Of a stretch of DNA of 46,076 nucleotides, positions 24,949-32,518 are shown piece after piece (the stretch's first letter is position 1; each line of letters starts with the position of its first letter). The notes beneath the pieces were generated by a model, which saw only the letters and a program-made list of their open reading frames with translations, had not been told where the DNA came from and ran no database searches. This DNA is from Bacillota bacterium (lineage in GTDB: Bacteria; Bacillota; Dethiobacteria; DTU022; UBA8154). The position numbers were made by a program, and so were the translations under genes. The stretch is taken from positions 1 to 46,076 of the forward strand of contig JAAZMP010000151.1 in the NCBI GenBank assembly GCA_012798755.1, read 5' to 3'.

Positions 24949-26019
24949 TTAAAGCTCAAAAACTTTGCTGCTTTTGGTGAGAATCTGTAATCCATCAGGG
25001 TGCAGTACAACCAGATCCTCTATCCTTACCCCTCCCCATTTTTCTATGTATATTCCGGGCTCAATGCTAAATACCATCATTTCACGCAACACACCCTGCC
25101 CCTTCGGGGAGAGGGTGGGCAGTTCATGGACCTCAAGGCCCACACCATGCCCCAGCCCGTGACCAAAATAAGAATCATAGCCATATTTCTGAAAATATTG
25201 CCGCACCGCAGCATCCACACCGGCACAGCGCTGCCCCGCTTCCACCAAACCAAAAGCTATTTTCTGGGCTTCAAGCACTAAATTGTAGATTTCCAGCTGT
25301 TTTTCCGAAGGCTTTCCCAAGATAAAGGTCCTAGTCATGTCGGAACAGTAGCCACCGTAAGTTGCACCGAAATCAACGGTAACCAGCTCTTTTTCCTTGA
25401 TTATTTTAGCACTGGCAACTCCATGAGGCAGGGCTGAGCGTTTACCGGAGGCTACGATAATATCAAACGGCAGTTTTTCCGAGCCCCTTTTACGCAGGCG
25501 ATATTCCAATTCATAGGCCACTTCCAGTTCGCTCATTCCAGGTTTGATTTGGGGCAAAAGATCCCGCCAAGCCTCATCAGCAACATGGCAGGCCCTTGCT
25601 ATTAGTTCCACTTCTTGTTCATCTTTTACAGCCCTTAGTTCTTCCAAAAAATTATATACAGGAAGCAGCTCCACATCGGGAACAGCCTCTTTAAGCATGT
25701 TATATTCCCTCAGGTTCAAATGAGATTCTTCCAAAGCCAATTTTTTTAGGCCCCTGGAGGCAAGCTGTTCTGCCACCCCGAAGTAGCCAGCAGGACTTCC
25801 GACCTTTATAATTTCAAATCCAATAGCCTGCGCGCCGGCTTGTTGCAGATAACGAAAATCGGTAAAAAGCAAGGCTTCCTTAAGAGTCACCAGTAAAAAA
25901 CCGCTTGTTCCCGTAAATCCGCTCAAGTAAAAAACATTAGGCCGGTGTGTAACCAAGAAGGCAGGGATATCCTTTTCCTGCATTTTTTGTCTGACAATAC
26001 CTACCCTATTTTTAAACGT
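24949..26019 (-). CDS. Xaa-Pro dipeptidase/aminopeptidase (M24 family), probable ACG start
   Basis: About 356 residues. It releases N-terminal amino acids before proline or splits Xaa-Pro dipeptides using two metal ions. Ligands are visible in VDFGATYGGYCSDMTRTF (two Asp), HGLGHGVGLEVHE (His), SIEPGIY (Glu) and GVRIEDL (Glu). The first ATG (25983) lacks an SD and would cut off about 12 residues that belong to the usual N-terminus. In frame upstream lies ACG 26019, seven bases after a very strong AAGGAGGAG (26027-26035); the peptide from there, FKNRVGIVRQKMQEKDIP, matches the usual family start. No ATG, GTG or TTG exists between. If a canonical start is required, use 25983 (344 residues). The upstream 190-base gap holds a possible eight-codon leader. 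Confidence 0.9.
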   Translation of the reverse strand, partial: TFKNRVGIVRQKMQEKDIPAFLVTHRPNVFYLSGFTGTSGFLLVTLKEALLFTDFRYLQQAGAQAIGFEIIKVGSPAGYFGVAEQLASRGLKKLALEESHLNLREYNMLKEAVPDVELLPVYNFLEELRAVKDEQEVELIARACHVADEAWRDLLPQIKPGMSELEVAYELEYRLRKRGSEKLPFDIIVASGKRSALPHGVASAKIIKEKELVTVDFGATYGGYCSDMTRTFILGKPSEKQLEIYNLVLEAQKIAFGLVEAGQRCAGVDAAVRQYFQKYGYDSYFGHGLGHGVGLEVHELPTLSPKGQGVLREMMVFSIEPGIYIEKWGGVRIEDLVVLHPDGLQILTKSSKVFEL

Positions 26020-26163
26020 CTCTTTTCTCCTCCTTATGCAACCAAGATGTTGAAAATTTGCATATTACTACTTACTATACCCGCATACACCTGCAGCTAT
26101 GATGTATCATGTAAATTCCACTTTTTGAGAAAGAATCCTGCTAAAGTCTGCAAAAAAATTATT

Positions 26164-26190
26164 TTAAAGCAACAATTCTTCGTTTTTCAT
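26164..26190 (-). other. Possible eight-codon mini-ORF
   Basis: ATG 26190 is preceded at five bases by AGAGGTG (26196-26202) and encodes MKNEELLL before a TAA. It lies between the last pilin gene and the Xaa-Pro peptidase, about 145 bases before the latter. It could be a leader peptide or chance. The rest of this gap is AT-rich with no clear promoter. Confidence 0.25.
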
Positions 26191-26209
26191 TTTGACACCT
26201 CTACCGTTA

Positions 26210-26683
26210 TTACCAATGATCGGGTTGTGTCTTAGAAATTCTAATCCTTCCCGTTACAGGAGTTACAATGATATAACGTTTCTCACCGGTGGGGGATTTC
26301 AGTATTACCGTCCCTCCACTGCTGGGGCGGCCCATTAAGTTAAAGTGCACAAAGGGCGGATCCCCTTTAAAACTTGTGTCACCTTTGTAAACAATTCCCT
26401 CCGGCAGATAGATTTGACTGGTTTTATCCGGTAATTCCCTCCTGTAACTGTTTGTGTAAACAAAAAAAGCAATTTCACAAGACTTGCCGGTAGTTATCGC
26501 TGCCTGACGGATCAGACGCAAATCACCGGCTAAATCTTGTGCGGCTGTTTCCAGCTTCCAGCGTGAAAGCAAGGGGGCTCTTGGCCATATTATCATGAGT
26601 AAAATCGCTGAAACAGCTACAACCGCCATTACTTCGATCAGGGTAAAACCTTTATTATCTTTGCAAAACCTTTTAAAAACCAT
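26210..26683 (-). CDS. Minor pseudopilin, GspH/FimT-like
   Basis: 157 residues. A short basic leader (MVFKRFCKDNKG) ends in a prepilin cleavage site. FTLIEVMAVVAVSAILLMIIW follows, with Glu5 present. A globular domain with LETAAQDLAGDLRLIRQAAITTGK resembles GspH/FimT. Minor pseudopilins prime fibre assembly and in some species bind DNA. It is the last gene of the pilus operon. GGGGTT precedes the ATG. Confidence 0.85.
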   Translation of the reverse strand: MVFKRFCKDNKGFTLIEVMAVVAVSAILLMIIWPRAPLLSRWKLETAAQDLAGDLRLIRQAAITTGKSCEIAFFVYTNSYRRELPDKTSQIYLPEGIVYKGDTSFKGDPPFVHFNLMGRPSSGGTVILKSPTGEKRYIIVTPVTGRIRISKTQPDHW

Positions 26684-26699
26684 GTTCTAACCCCTTAAT

Positions 26700-27254
26700 T
26701 TACCTGCCGCTTAGTTCGATCATAGTAATTTTTATTACAGTTGCTTTTTCCTCATAACCTTCTTCTTCGCTGCTTTCCCCTTCAGTGTTTTCTTCCTCAT
26801 TATTATTTCCTTTTTCAATTTCATAGGTAATAAGCAATGAAGCTTTAATTGTAGTTTTTGCAGGTTTTTCTTCCGGGTTAAGGCTGGAATAACCTTCCGA
26901 TTCCAGCGTATAAATCTCTGTATTTTCGGTAGAGCTTACCGGCCCAAGCCATTCTAAAACAAAATACTCTTCTTCAGTCCCATTACCCAGGTAATAGGGC
27001 CCGGCAAAATGCTCCCGCAAAAAGTATTCCGGATCCTCCCGGAGCAGGGTCAAAGCCAACTCCATACCGGCCTCGGCCACATAATGCGATTTTATTTTAT
27101 ATAAGTAATTTTTAGCGATAATCCTTTCGTTAAAGGATTCCTTTAAAAAAGCTGCCCCTAAAATGAGAAGAGCCGCCGAAAACAAAAGCAGCGTATACAG
27201 AAGCGAACCCCTTTCGTCTTTTAAATAATAAAACATTTTTCGGTAACCATCCAT
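26700..27254 (-). CDS. PilX/ComGG-like pilus assembly protein
   Basis: 184 residues. One N-terminal helix (GSLLYTLLLFSAALLILGAAFL) lacks the usual F1 and E5 of pilins, as is common in PilX/GspK-type tip proteins. IIAKNYLYKIKSHYVAEAGMELALTLL is typical of PilX N-terminal families. A long Glu/Asn-rich stretch (EKGNNNEEENTEGESSEEEGYEEK) interrupts the C-terminal part. ATG 27254 follows CGGAGGGG. It lies between two minor pilin genes and is probably part of the tip complex. Confidence 0.75.
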   Translation of the reverse strand: MDGYRKMFYYLKDERGSLLYTLLLFSAALLILGAAFLKESFNERIIAKNYLYKIKSHYVAEAGMELALTLLREDPEYFLREHFAGPYYLGNGTEEEYFVLEWLGPVSSTENTEIYTLESEGYSSLNPEEKPAKTTIKASLLITYEIEKGNNNEEENTEGESSEEEGYEEKATVIKITMIELSGR

Positions 27255-27317
27255 TATCCCCTCCGCAGTAGACACTGCCGCCATGGGCATGTTAGAAAAT
27301 ATATTCCGACATCATAA

Positions 27318-27923
27318 CTAAAAAGGAGCAATATTTTGCAGCCGGACAAAGCTTTGTAAAAGCATAGTTTTTGATGTTTCGCCTTCATCTTCTTCTCCTA
27401 CTTCCAGGCGGACGAAAACCATGGGAAACGTTCCCGCACCATTCCCTCCAGGTGGCCCCTGGGGCCGATAGCGGAAAAAATCGATCCTGCTGATACTGTA
27501 GGCCACTTCATTCGGCGGCCCTCCGTTGATTTTGTGAGTAACGGCCCGTTTGCCTGCGTTAAAAGCAAATTCGCATTTTTCGCCTCTGGAGGTAACGTAG
27601 ACAATTTTTTGCGTCCCCTGCTGCAAGCCGCCTGCCCCGGGGTTATAAAAAGGTAGAATTGTTTCATCATCCAAGCCCTCCAGCTTCCGTGCATAACGAA
27701 GTTCACGAACTATCTCATAAAAAGCAATACGGGCATTCTGCTGGAGATCCATATTTGCTGTTTCCTTTTTCCAAGCCTGCAGCGCTCCACCATAAAAAGA
27801 ATAAAAAGCTCCCAAAATCAAACTGAAGGCCGTTATAGCAAGGAGCAACTCCAACAGGGTAAAACCCGCCCTGCAGTTTGGTTTCTTAAACAAAGGCTGT
27901 TTATCTTTTAAGCTCACTCCCAT
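27318..27923 (-). CDS. Minor pilin, PilW/GspJ-like
   Basis: 201 residues with leader ending RAG, then FTLLELLLAITAFSLILGAFYSF, Glu5 included. The globular part contains NARIAFYEIVRELRYARKLEG, which is typical of PilW/GspJ proteins, and ends in beta strands (MVFVRLEVGEED). The start overlaps the upstream minor pilin gene by ten bases, showing tight coupling. It is a likely member of the minor-pilin tip complex. Confidence 0.85.
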   Translation of the reverse strand: MGVSLKDKQPLFKKPNCRAGFTLLELLLAITAFSLILGAFYSFYGGALQAWKKETANMDLQQNARIAFYEIVRELRYARKLEGLDDETILPFYNPGAGGLQQGTQKIVYVTSRGEKCEFAFNAGKRAVTHKINGGPPNEVAYSISRIDFFRYRPQGPPGGNGAGTFPMVFVRLEVGEEDEGETSKTMLLQSFVRLQNIAPF

Positions 27924-28339
27924 AAACTTCCCTGGCCTTCCCCCAAAAAGGAAGAAAGAGTAATTGAACGATCACCTCTACCATCGCTCCAGGAAACGGT
28001 GATTTGTATAAAAATCACTTCTCCACCCTCACAGTCTGTAATTTTTTCCAGGGGCAAGACTTCCAGTACAACCTTTCTGGCATAAGGCCCGGAAGTATCT
28101 TCCGTTTCGATCCTTTCTTGTCCGGCCATGAGCATCCTCAGCTGCCCATAACCTCTCCCTTTAAGCTCCTCCATTTGTTCTTGGGCCAGGATCACAGCTT
28201 CAGTTTCATGCCTGCCGGAAAAGACAGAAAGCTTGCCTCCAACGAACATGGAAAAAACAGGTATAATCACGGCACTCAAAATAGCAACCGCGGCAACTAC
28301 CTCCAACAAACTAAACCCTTCTTCTTTCATTATAGGCAT
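27914..28339 (-). CDS. Minor pilin, PilV/GspI-like
   Basis: 141 residues: very short leader (MPIMKEEG), then FSLLEVVAAVAILSAVIIPVFSMFVGG. GRHETEAVILAQEQMEELKGRGY resembles PilV/GspI. The start could equally be the ATG three codons in. It lies 15 bases after the major pilin and overlaps the PilW-like gene. Confidence 0.84.
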   Translation of the reverse strand: MPIMKEEGFSLLEVVAAVAILSAVIIPVFSMFVGGKLSVFSGRHETEAVILAQEQMEELKGRGYGQLRMLMAGQERIETEDTSGPYARKVVLEVLPLEKITDCEGGEVIFIQITVSWSDGRGDRSITLSSFLGEGQGSLWE

Positions 28340-28354
28340 AGCGAACGACCCTGC

Positions 28355-28849
28355 CTAATCCTTAGCAATCAGGAGATATACATAGTCTACGCCATTTTTT
28401 TTTGTTTTGACATTTGTTTCGCCCAACTGTTCCTGCAAACTCTCGGCGGCAGTCTCCGGAACACCATCTACACGCAGGCATCTTGCCGGACCAAACAAGT
28501 CGTTTTCCTCTACAAAAACATAATTCTTTCCCCAGGGGTTTTTAACAGGCCAAGATTCAAGATAGGGTCCATTCCAGTTGTCCACATTCGGATTCTGCTT
28601 AACAAAACCGGGATCAGTATCGCTATTATCACCGGAGTTGCCAACCGGCCAATTCCCGGTATCGCTGTAGTAAGCCAGCGTTGCAGTTTTGATATTCATG
28701 TAATCCGCCACGACAGCGGTTACTTTGCTTTTTTCGATGGCCCTGAATAAATTGGGCGCCACTACCGCTACCAATATGGCAATAATAGCCACAACCGTCA
28801 GAAGCTCCACCAAAGTAAAACCTTTGTTATTCTCTGGTTTGACAAACAT
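28355..28849 (-). CDS. Major type IV pilin/pseudopilin (GspG/PilA-like)
   Basis: 164 residues. Class III signal FVKPENNKG, then FTLVELLTVVAIIAILVAVVAPNLF with Glu5, and a long helix to AVVADYMNIKTATLAYYSDTGNWP. The aromatic-Pro and calcium-loop-like stretch with NPWGKNYVF is typical of GspG. Few cysteines are seen. ATG 28849 follows AAGGAGG with six-base spacing. It is probably the main fibre subunit, being first of the pilin genes behind pilC. Confidence 0.9.
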   Translation of the reverse strand: MFVKPENNKGFTLVELLTVVAIIAILVAVVAPNLFRAIEKSKVTAVVADYMNIKTATLAYYSDTGNWPVGNSGDNSDTDPGFVKQNPNVDNWNGPYLESWPVKNPWGKNYVFVEENDLFGPARCLRVDGVPETAAESLQEQLGETNVKTKKNGVDYVYLLIAKD

Positions 28850-28863
28850 AGACAACCTCCTTG

Positions 28864-29946
28864 CTAGATCATCCGGTACATTTCAAACATGGGCAGTATA
28901 ACAGAAAGAGCAATTATTATGATAATTCCAGCCATAAAAAGGATCAAAAGCGGTTCAATCATGGCACTTAGGCGATTAATGGAATGAGAAACTTCTGTTT
29001 CCAGGAAATTGGCTGTTCTGACAAGCATTTCCTCAAGGTGGCCTGTTTGCTCCCCTACATTACACATCTCCACAACCAAAGACGGGAAAAGCTTTACACC
29101 GGATAAAGCAGCAGCCAAGGAATAACCCTGAATGATTTTTTCTTTGGCTTGATAGATATTTTTCTCATAGATACTGTTTTCCATGATCTTGCCAACCAGA
29201 TCCAAAGCAGGAAGCATGGCTATACCGTTTTCCAAAAGTGCACCCAGCGTGCGGCAAAACCTGGCCGTAATTGTTTTACGATAAACTGTCCCGAAAAATG
29301 GATTGCGAAGGCGCAAAATGTCATAAAGTAACCGGCCACGATTACTTTTTAACAATCCCCTGCCAAAGATCAAAATAGCAACAACAACTATAAGAAAAAT
29401 ATACCAATAAAAAACCAGCAAATTACCTGCGGAAATAAGCAGTCTTGTCAAAATAGGCATTTCTATGCCCATACTTTCAAATATCGTGGCAAAAGCCGGA
29501 AGAATTGCTGTGATCATAAAAACAACGACAACTAAAGCAGCACAGGCAATAAATTTAGGATACATTGTGGCTGATCTTATTTTTTGCTCCAGTTCATACT
29601 GTTTTTCAAAATACAAGGCCAATTTTTGTAGAGCATCACCCAAAAACCCCCCAGCCTCCCCCGCCGCTGCCATGTTAATAAAAAATTCTGGGAAAACATC
29701 GCTATTTGCCCGCAGGGATTCTGTCAGGGAATATCCTCTTTCCACTCTGGCAGCTACATCTTTTATTCTTTCTTTCAGCAGCTTGTGTTCGGTTTGTTTT
29801 TCTAAAAGCAGCAGACTTTTATGCAACATAATACCGGCTTCGATCAACGTGGCAAAATAACGGCAAAAAATCATGAGATCCCTGGTTCTAAGATATGGTT
29901 TGCCAAAAGGCAACCTTAATTCCCTGGTAAGAAATGATTCTTTCAT
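28864..29946 (-). CDS. pilC: Inner-membrane platform protein PilC/GspF
   Basis: 360 residues with two T2SSF domains (MIFCRYFATLIEAGIMLHKSLLLLE, and TARFCRTLGALLENGIAMLPALDLV) and three helices, the last being LLILFMAGIIIIIALSVILPMFEMYRMI. The order matches PilC/ComGB. It anchors the ATPase and extracts pilins from the membrane. AAGGGGT precedes the ATG. The symbol is by family. Confidence 0.9.
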   Translation of the reverse strand: MKESFLTRELRLPFGKPYLRTRDLMIFCRYFATLIEAGIMLHKSLLLLEKQTEHKLLKERIKDVAARVERGYSLTESLRANSDVFPEFFINMAAAGEAGGFLGDALQKLALYFEKQYELEQKIRSATMYPKFIACAALVVVVFMITAILPAFATIFESMGIEMPILTRLLISAGNLLVFYWYIFLIVVVAILIFGRGLLKSNRGRLLYDILRLRNPFFGTVYRKTITARFCRTLGALLENGIAMLPALDLVGKIMENSIYEKNIYQAKEKIIQGYSLAAALSGVKLFPSLVVEMCNVGEQTGHLEEMLVRTANFLETEVSHSINRLSAMIEPLLILFMAGIIIIIALSVILPMFEMYRMI

Positions 29947-29993
29947 CTTGTCTTTACCCCTTAAACGAACCTAGAACATAAATCCCTTTACTG

Positions 29994-31259
29994 TCAAAAA
30001 ATGGTGTAAGCCACCCGTATTACTTCTTTTAAAGTTGTCAGTCCTTCTGCCGCCCTGTTAAGACCGTCTTGTAACATAGGTTGCATCCCCTGTGAAACAG
30101 CATAATTTCTTATCTTTTCTGCATCTTCAAACTGCATGATGAGCTTGCGCATTTCACTGTCTAAAGACATGACTTCGTGAATGGCAGTGCGCCCCTTAAA
30201 GCCGGTAAAATCACACTTTTCGCATCCCCGACCCCGTTTAAATGAAGGAATATTCTTATCCCCACTCTTCTCTTCATAAAAAGCCAACTCCCGTTCCCCC
30301 GGAAAATACGTTTCCAGGCAATCCCTGCAATTAAGCCGGATCAGGCGCTGGGCAAGGACACCCACCAAAGATGAAGTCAGCATATAGCGTTCTACCCCCA
30401 TATCCAGCAACCGGGTTATAGCCCTGGGAGCATCATTGGTATGCAGCGTTGAAAACAAAAGATGGCCGGTAAGGGCAGCCCTTGTAGCAATTTCCGCCGT
30501 CTCCCCATCACGAATTTCTCCAACCATAATAATGTTAGGATCCTGACGCAAAATCGTGCGCAAAGTCCGGGCAAAAGTGAAGTTTATTTTAGTATTAACC
30601 TGGACCTGGTTAATGCCGTCCAGCCTGTATTCAACGGGATCTTCCACTGTAATGATATTTTTATCGGGGCTATTGATCGCATGAAGAGTGGAGTAGAGCG
30701 TAGTAGTCTTGCCGCATCCGGTAGGCCCGACTGCCAGAATCATGCCGTGAGCATTAGTTAAAAATTCGCGGTAACGCTTGTAGTTTTTTTCACTAAAGCC
30801 CAGTTGTTCAAGGGGCATGATGATTTTATCAGAACTCAGTAAGCGCAGTACCAATTTTTCCCCGTAAATGGTAGGCAAAGTGGAAAGACGAATATTTATA
30901 CTTTTCTCACCTGCTTGTACCTGAATATTTCCATCCTGCGGAAGCCTGCGTTCAGCAATATCCATACCGGCTAGAATTTTTAGGCGGGAAACAATCAATT
31001 GCATCACCTCCGGGGAATAAAACGCAAGATCCCTTAACACCCCATCGATGCGCAAGCGCACCCGCAACCCTTTTTCCCGAGGTTCCAGATGGATATCACT
31101 GGCATCCCTGTTCACAGCAGTATCGATCAGGGAATCCACCATTTGCAGCACAGAAAACGTATCTGCGGGCACCCCGGGTTCGCTTGGGGAAGGAAACAAG
31201 TCCACGGCATTCCCGGGCGTTTTATGTGTTTTTTCAAGATCACCGGTTTCCAATAACAA
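29994..31259 (-). CDS. pilB: Pilus assembly ATPase PilB/GspE-like
   Basis: 421 residues. Walker A VGPTGCGKTTTLYS, Asp box ITVEDPVEYRLDGINQVQV, Walker B IIMVGEIRDGETAEIATRAALTGH, and the tetracysteine zinc site (CRDC, then CEKC) are intact. It hexamerises and drives extension. The MshEN/GspE-II N-terminal domain of about 140 residues seen in most PilB is missing, so the protein is like ComGA in size. The start is TTG 31259 after AAGGAGG. No retraction ATPase PilT is in the window. Confidence 0.9.
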   Translation of the reverse strand: MLLETGDLEKTHKTPGNAVDLFPSPSEPGVPADTFSVLQMVDSLIDTAVNRDASDIHLEPREKGLRVRLRIDGVLRDLAFYSPEVMQLIVSRLKILAGMDIAERRLPQDGNIQVQAGEKSINIRLSTLPTIYGEKLVLRLLSSDKIIMPLEQLGFSEKNYKRYREFLTNAHGMILAVGPTGCGKTTTLYSTLHAINSPDKNIITVEDPVEYRLDGINQVQVNTKINFTFARTLRTILRQDPNIIMVGEIRDGETAEIATRAALTGHLLFSTLHTNDAPRAITRLLDMGVERYMLTSSLVGVLAQRLIRLNCRDCLETYFPGERELAFYEEKSGDKNIPSFKRGRGCEKCDFTGFKGRTAIHEVMSLDSEMRKLIMQFEDAEKIRNYAVSQGMQPMLQDGLNRAAEGLTTLKEVIRVAYTIF

Positions 31260-31268
31260 AATTCCTCC

Positions 31269-31979
31269 TTACCAGAAGAATGCATACCACTCCCAAATTT
31301 CCACACCCCAAAAATTTACTAAAAAAAACCCCAAAGAAAGAAAAGGAGCAAAAGCCAGAGAATCCTTCAAAGTTTTCCTTCCGGACAAGAGCAGCAGTGC
31401 CCCTGCCACCGCCCCCAGAATAAAGGAGATTAAAAAAACAACTAGTACATAGGGCCACCCCACAGCAAAACCCAGCACCGCCATTAACTTGATATCGCCC
31501 CCACCCATGCCACCCCTGCTTAATAAAGCAATGACATAGAAAAGAGCTCCTCCGGCCAAAAACCCTACCATCACAGATTCCAAAGGGAGATAGGGATCAA
31601 TTAACTGCCACAAAAAAAGCCATGCAAAAAGGCCAAGAAGAAAACGGTTGGGGATAATCCCGGCTCTAAAATCTATAACCGAAATAACAAGCAGCAGTCC
31701 CAGCACGACTACATATTTAAAAAAGTTAGGTGTAAAACCAAAAAAACAGTAGCATGTTGTAAAAACAACGGCGGAAGCAAGCTCTACCAATGGAAAACAG
31801 CGCAAGCGAAACCCCGTTTTTTTTATTTTGCTTAAAAAGGAAAAGATCTCCCCTGCCTCAAACAATTTACGGAACGATATTCCCTGTCGATAAACGGATG
31901 CGATTGTCCTTATAAAATTACCGGCAATAATTCCGGACAAAAAAACAACTAAGAAAATAAAACTTTCCCTTAAATGCAC
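31269..31979 (-). CDS. Prepilin peptidase (A24 family) without zinc-binding cysteines
   Basis: 236 residues, about seven helices. The two catalytic aspartates are present in VIDFRAGIIPNR and GGMGGGDIKLMA. The cytoplasmic loop between helices 1 and 2 normally carries two C-x2-C pairs; here it holds a single Cys (RCFPLVEL). The domain of the bifunctional peptidase/methylase thus looks degenerate or simplified. GTG 31979 follows AAGGGGT with six-base spacing; an open frame further upstream to 32072 includes an A-rich tandem repeat and is unlikely coding. It heads the pilus operon. Confidence 0.88.
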   Translation of the reverse strand: MHLRESFIFLVVFLSGIIAGNFIRTIASVYRQGISFRKLFEAGEIFSFLSKIKKTGFRLRCFPLVELASAVVFTTCYCFFGFTPNFFKYVVVLGLLLVISVIDFRAGIIPNRFLLGLFAWLFLWQLIDPYLPLESVMVGFLAGGALFYVIALLSRGGMGGGDIKLMAVLGFAVGWPYVLVVFLISFILGAVAGALLLLSGRKTLKDSLAFAPFLSLGFFLVNFWGVEIWEWYAFFW

Positions 31980-32007
31980 TATTTTACCCCTTCTTGAAAA
32001 ATTCCGA

Positions 32008-32038
32008 CAAAAAACATCAAAAAACATCAAAAAACATA
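32008..32038. repeat. Three tandem copies of a ten-base A-rich unit
   Basis: The unit AAAAAACATC occurs three times in a row just upstream of the prepilin peptidase start. It could alter expression by slippage. It is short and low complexity, so chance is possible. Confidence 0.6.
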
Positions 32039-32152
32039 CCCTTAAAATGCGCACGAAAAAATGGTCAAACAAACCATTTATTCCACATAAAAGGACAAAA
32101 CCCTTTTTTGTTTTTTCCTACAAATGAAAATATAGATCTTTGCTACAAATTA

Positions 32153-32181
32153 TTGACTCTGACATGTCAGTAACATATAAT
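32153..32181 (+). promoter_or_regulatory. Promoter of the small orphan gene, with a palindrome in the spacer
   Basis: TTGACT (32153-32158), exactly 17 bases, then TATAAT (32176-32181). The spacer begins with a 12-bp perfect palindrome, CTGACATGTCAG (32159-32170). This is one of the best sigma-A promoters in the window. Confidence 0.8.
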
Positions 32182-32189
32182 AACTATAT

Positions 32190-32203
32190 CAAACGTATGT
32201 TCG
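32190..32203 (+). promoter_or_regulatory. LexA-type SOS box
   Basis: CAAACGTATGTTCG agrees with the Bacillus consensus CGAAC-R-N-R-Y-GTTCG at 13 of 14 positions; the mismatch is A for G in the left half-site. It starts eight bases after the -10 box, the same geometry as at the polymerase gene. A bound repressor would cover the transcription start. Confidence 0.6.
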
Positions 32204-32294
32204 TAAAACTGCTATAACGATTATATTTACATAAATTGGCCATAATAAAAAATATAGCATACCCTGGTATAAATTAAATACAGGAGCGTAAAAA

Positions 32295-32513
32295 ATGACG
32301 GTTCTGAATAAAGTTACAATAACCCGAAAGTTGGAACCATATTTTTTAAAAGAAAAAAACCCCAAAAGCACTATCGGACTGCTCAAGGCCGTGCGCCTGG
32401 CCTGGGAAGACATTAAAAAAAAAGAACCCGCCATAACAGGGCTCGATCTTACTGAAATTTCCTTTTCCCGCAAACAAGCGGGGGAGATAAATCTCACATT
32501 CTATTTTGAATAA
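32295..32513 (+). CDS. Small orphan protein, possibly SOS-induced
   Basis: 72 residues, no family recognised. AGGAG with eight-base spacing precedes ATG 32295. A strong promoter and a LexA-type box lie upstream. The first half is Lys-rich and helical in tendency (LEPYFLKEKNPKSTIGLLKAVRLAWEDIKKKEP); the second looks like beta strands (GLDLTEISFSRKQAGEINLTFYFE). No signal peptide or membrane helix is seen, so it is probably cytoplasmic. It faces yqeG, its stop only five bases from that gene's stop. Small SOS proteins in Firmicutes often inhibit division or aid repair, but no such homology (for example a LysM domain as in YneA) is visible. The antisense frame here has no ribosome site. Confidence 0.7.
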   Translation: MTVLNKVTITRKLEPYFLKEKNPKSTIGLLKAVRLAWEDIKKKEPAITGLDLTEISFSRKQAGEINLTFYFE

Positions 32514-32518
32514 TTGCC

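Noticed and set aside
31980-32150. Cyclic-di-GMP riboswitch before the pilus operon
   Set aside because: No GEMM core motif or fitting hairpins were found in the upstream sequence.
32189-32497. 102-residue reverse frame over the small orphan gene
   Set aside because: No ribosome site or family likeness; the forward frame has promoter, SOS box and SD.
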